A stretch of DNA of 64,000 bases from Flavivirga sp. 57AJ16 (GTDB lineage Bacteria; Bacteroidota; Bacteroidia; Flavobacteriales; Flavobacteriaceae): NCBI RefSeq assembly GCF_028736925.1, contig NZ_JAQZAT010000006.1:62001-126000 (forward strand). Direction: 5' to 3'. The notes under the pieces were generated by a model, which saw nothing but the letters and a program-made list of their open reading frames with translations, did no database searches and was not told where the DNA came from. Each line of letters begins with the position of its first letter. Positions within the stretch are counted from its first letter, which is position 1. Both the position numbers and the translations under genes were made by a program. Of the stretch, positions 62,141 to 64,000 are shown in pieces.

Positions 62141-63748
62141 TTATTTAGACATTTTAGAGGCCATAATTAAAGCATTATAGGCATTAACCATTTTTGCAGA
62201 CTTTGTTAAATCTGCAAAAGATCTTACATCATCCGTATTACCTCCAACAACCACTTTTGTTTTCACGGCCAAACCAGAATCCATAAGTATTTGCTTTACT
62301 TGGGCCGCACTTAATTTTGGATAGTAAGAACGAATTAAAGCAGCAACTCCAGCAACTGCAGGTGCGGCCATAGAAGTTCCTCCTTTTGTGTCATATTCAT
62401 TTTCCGGTGTTGTAGAATACACTTTAGCTCCAGGAGCAAAAACATCCACATTTTTCTTTCCATAATTAGAAAAACCAGCAATGAGTCCAGAACCGTACTT
62501 TGGAGCCAAAGCACCAACTCTTATATAGGTATCTGAAACCTCTTGACCATTTACATTGTCATCGGGAAAATTAGGCTCAGTATCTACATCTTTGCTATCA
62601 TTTCCAGCAGCATGTACAATAAGCACATCCTTTTTTCCAGCGTAAGCAATGGCATCTCGTACCCAATCGCTATGTGGTGAGTAGCTTTTACCAAAACTTC
62701 CGTTTATAATTTGTGCACCATTATCAACAGCATATCTAATGGCCAGAGCGATATCTTTATCGTATTCGTCACCATTTGGCACAGCTCTTATGCTCATAAG
62801 GGCCACATTGTTTGCTACTCCATTAGCCCCTTTACCATTATTTCGCTCTGCTGCAATAATACCTGCTACGTGTGTACCATGACTTTCACTTTTCTTAACT
62901 GGTTTTACATTGCCATTACCATAAGAAGTGGTAGACATATCGTCTGGATCATCACCATTAACACGTCCTTTAAACGTTTTGTTTAGGTTGTAGTTTAGTC
63001 TTTCATTGATACTTTCCAGGCCATTGGAGATTTCTTTTTTGGCATCGTTCAAAGAGTCCATACCGTTACTGTACATATACTTAGCTATCTGTAAAGCCTG
63101 TTTGAGTTCTTCGTCTTCTGTTTTAACAGCATTGACCTCTGCTTTGGTGTAATCTGCCTTTCCAAAATGTTTGGTTAAAGTGGCATCGGCAGATTTTATT
63201 TGTTGAAAGATTCGTTCGTAGTTTTCTTTGTAACCCGTGTATTTTTTGTATTCTTTATCATACTCGGTCAAAGCTCTGCTATAATCAGGGTGGCTTATAT
63301 CTCCTTTAGCCAAAATTCTAACGAATTCCAATTGCTCATCATAGCCATCTCCTAAAAAATTCCATCCATATATATCGTCTACATAGCCATTGTTATCATC
63401 GTCTATTCCATTGTTAGGCTTCTCTTTTGTATTGGTCCATAAAACATCATCTAAATCCTCATGGTCAATATCAATTCCAGAGTCTATAACAGCAACAATA
63501 ACTTTTTTACCTTTTTTGTTTTTAATAATCTCAGTATAAGCTTTATCAACACTCATTCCCGGAATGGTATCATTTACCAAATCCAAATGCCCCCAATTGT
63601 GTTTTTCTGCTTCAGTTAGGTCTGAAACTTTTAAAGGAATATTGTCAATATTTTCTACAGGTGTTGATAGTATTTCTGCTGTACTACCGCACCCAGAGAT
63701 TAATATAGCTGCAAAGGCAGAAGCTGTTATTGTCTTAATTGTTTTCAT
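62141..63748 (-). CDS. S8 (subtilisin-like) serine peptidase lipoprotein
   Basis: 535 aa. Lipobox LISGCGST (Cys20). Catalytic triad: D89 in VIDSGID, H290 in SHGTHVAG and S459 in GTSMAAPAV; the oxyanion Asn region is VHAAGNDSKD. Unusually, the Asp and His are separated by a 200-residue gap filled by an insert of about 130 residues (about 130-260) that is mostly helical and charged, including a TKAEVNAVKTEDEELKQALQ stretch; this is seen in a group of Bacteroidota S8 enzymes. Probably cell-envelope anchored. The MBL-fold gene is just upstream. Confidence 0.94.
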   Translation of the reverse strand: MKTIKTITASAFAAILISGCGSTAEILSTPVENIDNIPLKVSDLTEAEKHNWGHLDLVNDTIPGMSVDKAYTEIIKNKKGKKVIVAVIDSGIDIDHEDLDDVLWTNTKEKPNNGIDDDNNGYVDDIYGWNFLGDGYDEQLEFVRILAKGDISHPDYSRALTEYDKEYKKYTGYKENYERIFQQIKSADATLTKHFGKADYTKAEVNAVKTEDEELKQALQIAKYMYSNGMDSLNDAKKEISNGLESINERLNYNLNKTFKGRVNGDDPDDMSTTSYGNGNVKPVKKSESHGTHVAGIIAAERNNGKGANGVANNVALMSIRAVPNGDEYDKDIALAIRYAVDNGAQIINGSFGKSYSPHSDWVRDAIAYAGKKDVLIVHAAGNDSKDVDTEPNFPDDNVNGQEVSDTYIRVGALAPKYGSGLIAGFSNYGKKNVDVFAPGAKVYSTTPENEYDTKGGTSMAAPAVAGVAALIRSYYPKLSAAQVKQILMDSGLAVKTKVVVGGNTDDVRSFADLTKSAKMVNAYNALIMASKMSK

Positions 63749-63774
63749 GTTTTAATTTTAGTCTTGAATTTTAT

Positions 63775-64000
63775 TTAGTTAAATATATCATGAGAAGTAT
63801 ATGTGTTGTTTAGTCTAACTCCCCTTTCTGTTTTTTGTACGGTGATCATTTCATTATAGGCATCGTGTTCTAAAAACAAGTAGTAATTATTTTCGGCCGC
63901 GATGTTAAGAAATTTTTCTTTTTCGTTAAGTGATAATAAGGGTCTGGTATCGTAACCCATAATATAAGGAAGTGGTAAATGCCCAACAGTAGGCAATAAA
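63775..64000 (-). CDS. MBL-fold metallo-hydrolase, C-terminal end
   Basis: Partial; only the last 75 or so codons are inside the window. MGYDTRPLLSLNEKEKFL and the YLFLEHDAYNEMITVQKT segment match the C-terminal region of flavobacterial MBL-fold hydrolases of the metallo-beta-lactamase superfamily. The metal-binding HxHxDH motif lies outside. The gene is 27 bp upstream of the S8 peptidase gene and probably shares its transcript. Confidence 0.65.
   Translation of the reverse strand, partial: LLPTVGHLPLPYIMGYDTRPLLSLNEKEKFLNIAAENNYYLFLEHDAYNEMITVQKTERGVRLNNTYTSHDIFN

Overview
The window looks like a chromosomal segment of a marine-type Bacteroidota, most likely family Flavobacteriaceae. Evidence: low G+C, SusC/SusD pairs, TAnnTTTG-type promoter boxes, type IX secretion (type B) C-terminal domain, DUF4837/DUF4175/DUF2807 family proteins, a GlnS-YqeY fusion and acid-rich surface lipoprotein signals. 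No species can be named from sequence alone.

Layout. 1-11 kb is core housekeeping: end of a GH3-type acyl-amide synthetase, an M23 peptidase, a small tatA, a DUF4837 lipoprotein, a LysM lytic transglycosylase, pgk, holB, rnr and a YbjQ protein. 11.3-12 kb is a DUF2807 exported protein closed by a clear terminator. 12.2-33.4 kb is a polysaccharide utilisation locus that I infer targets laminarin (beta-1,3-glucan with beta-1,6 branches). It holds a membrane-bound propeller/Y_Y_Y/LuxR-type regulator, SusC, SusD, a multi-module glycan-binding lipoprotein, a GH16 lipoprotein, GH30, a GH149-like phosphorylase, two GH17 enzymes (one exported, one cytosolic), a clan GH-A lipoprotein and a GPH-type sugar symporter. 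The model is: surface binding and GH16 cutting, SusCD uptake, periplasmic debranching and trimming, symport, then cytosolic phosphorolysis. A perfect 23-bp hairpin ends it.

33.6-47.7 kb is mixed core genes: LysE transporter, tRNA-Cys with a nearby 3' tRNA fragment, folB, zinc ribbon, glnS, DUF1761, an acyltransferase-like protein, an SPFH protein, an outer-membrane barrel, gltX, DUF4175 and ybeY. 47.8-53 kb has features of a replication-origin neighbourhood: mnmG bracketed by two parS-type palindromes, then a methyltransferase, an OmpH-like lipoprotein and an A+T-rich gene-free stretch of about 1.3 kb with a perfect DnaA box. rnpA lies 6 kb further on. 53-64 kb holds rpiB, a cation diffusion facilitator, an ElaA acetyltransferase, an LRR type IX-secreted protein, a double-OmpA protein, S41, M1 and S8 peptidases and the end of an MBL-fold hydrolase.

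Short palindromic repeats are scattered through the intergenic spaces. Two of them lie in frame inside core genes (rnr and gltX), adding extra peptide segments. Several MITE-like inverted-repeat elements and an 88-nt element present upstream of two unrelated genes are also present. No CRISPR array, phage or intact insertion sequence was seen.
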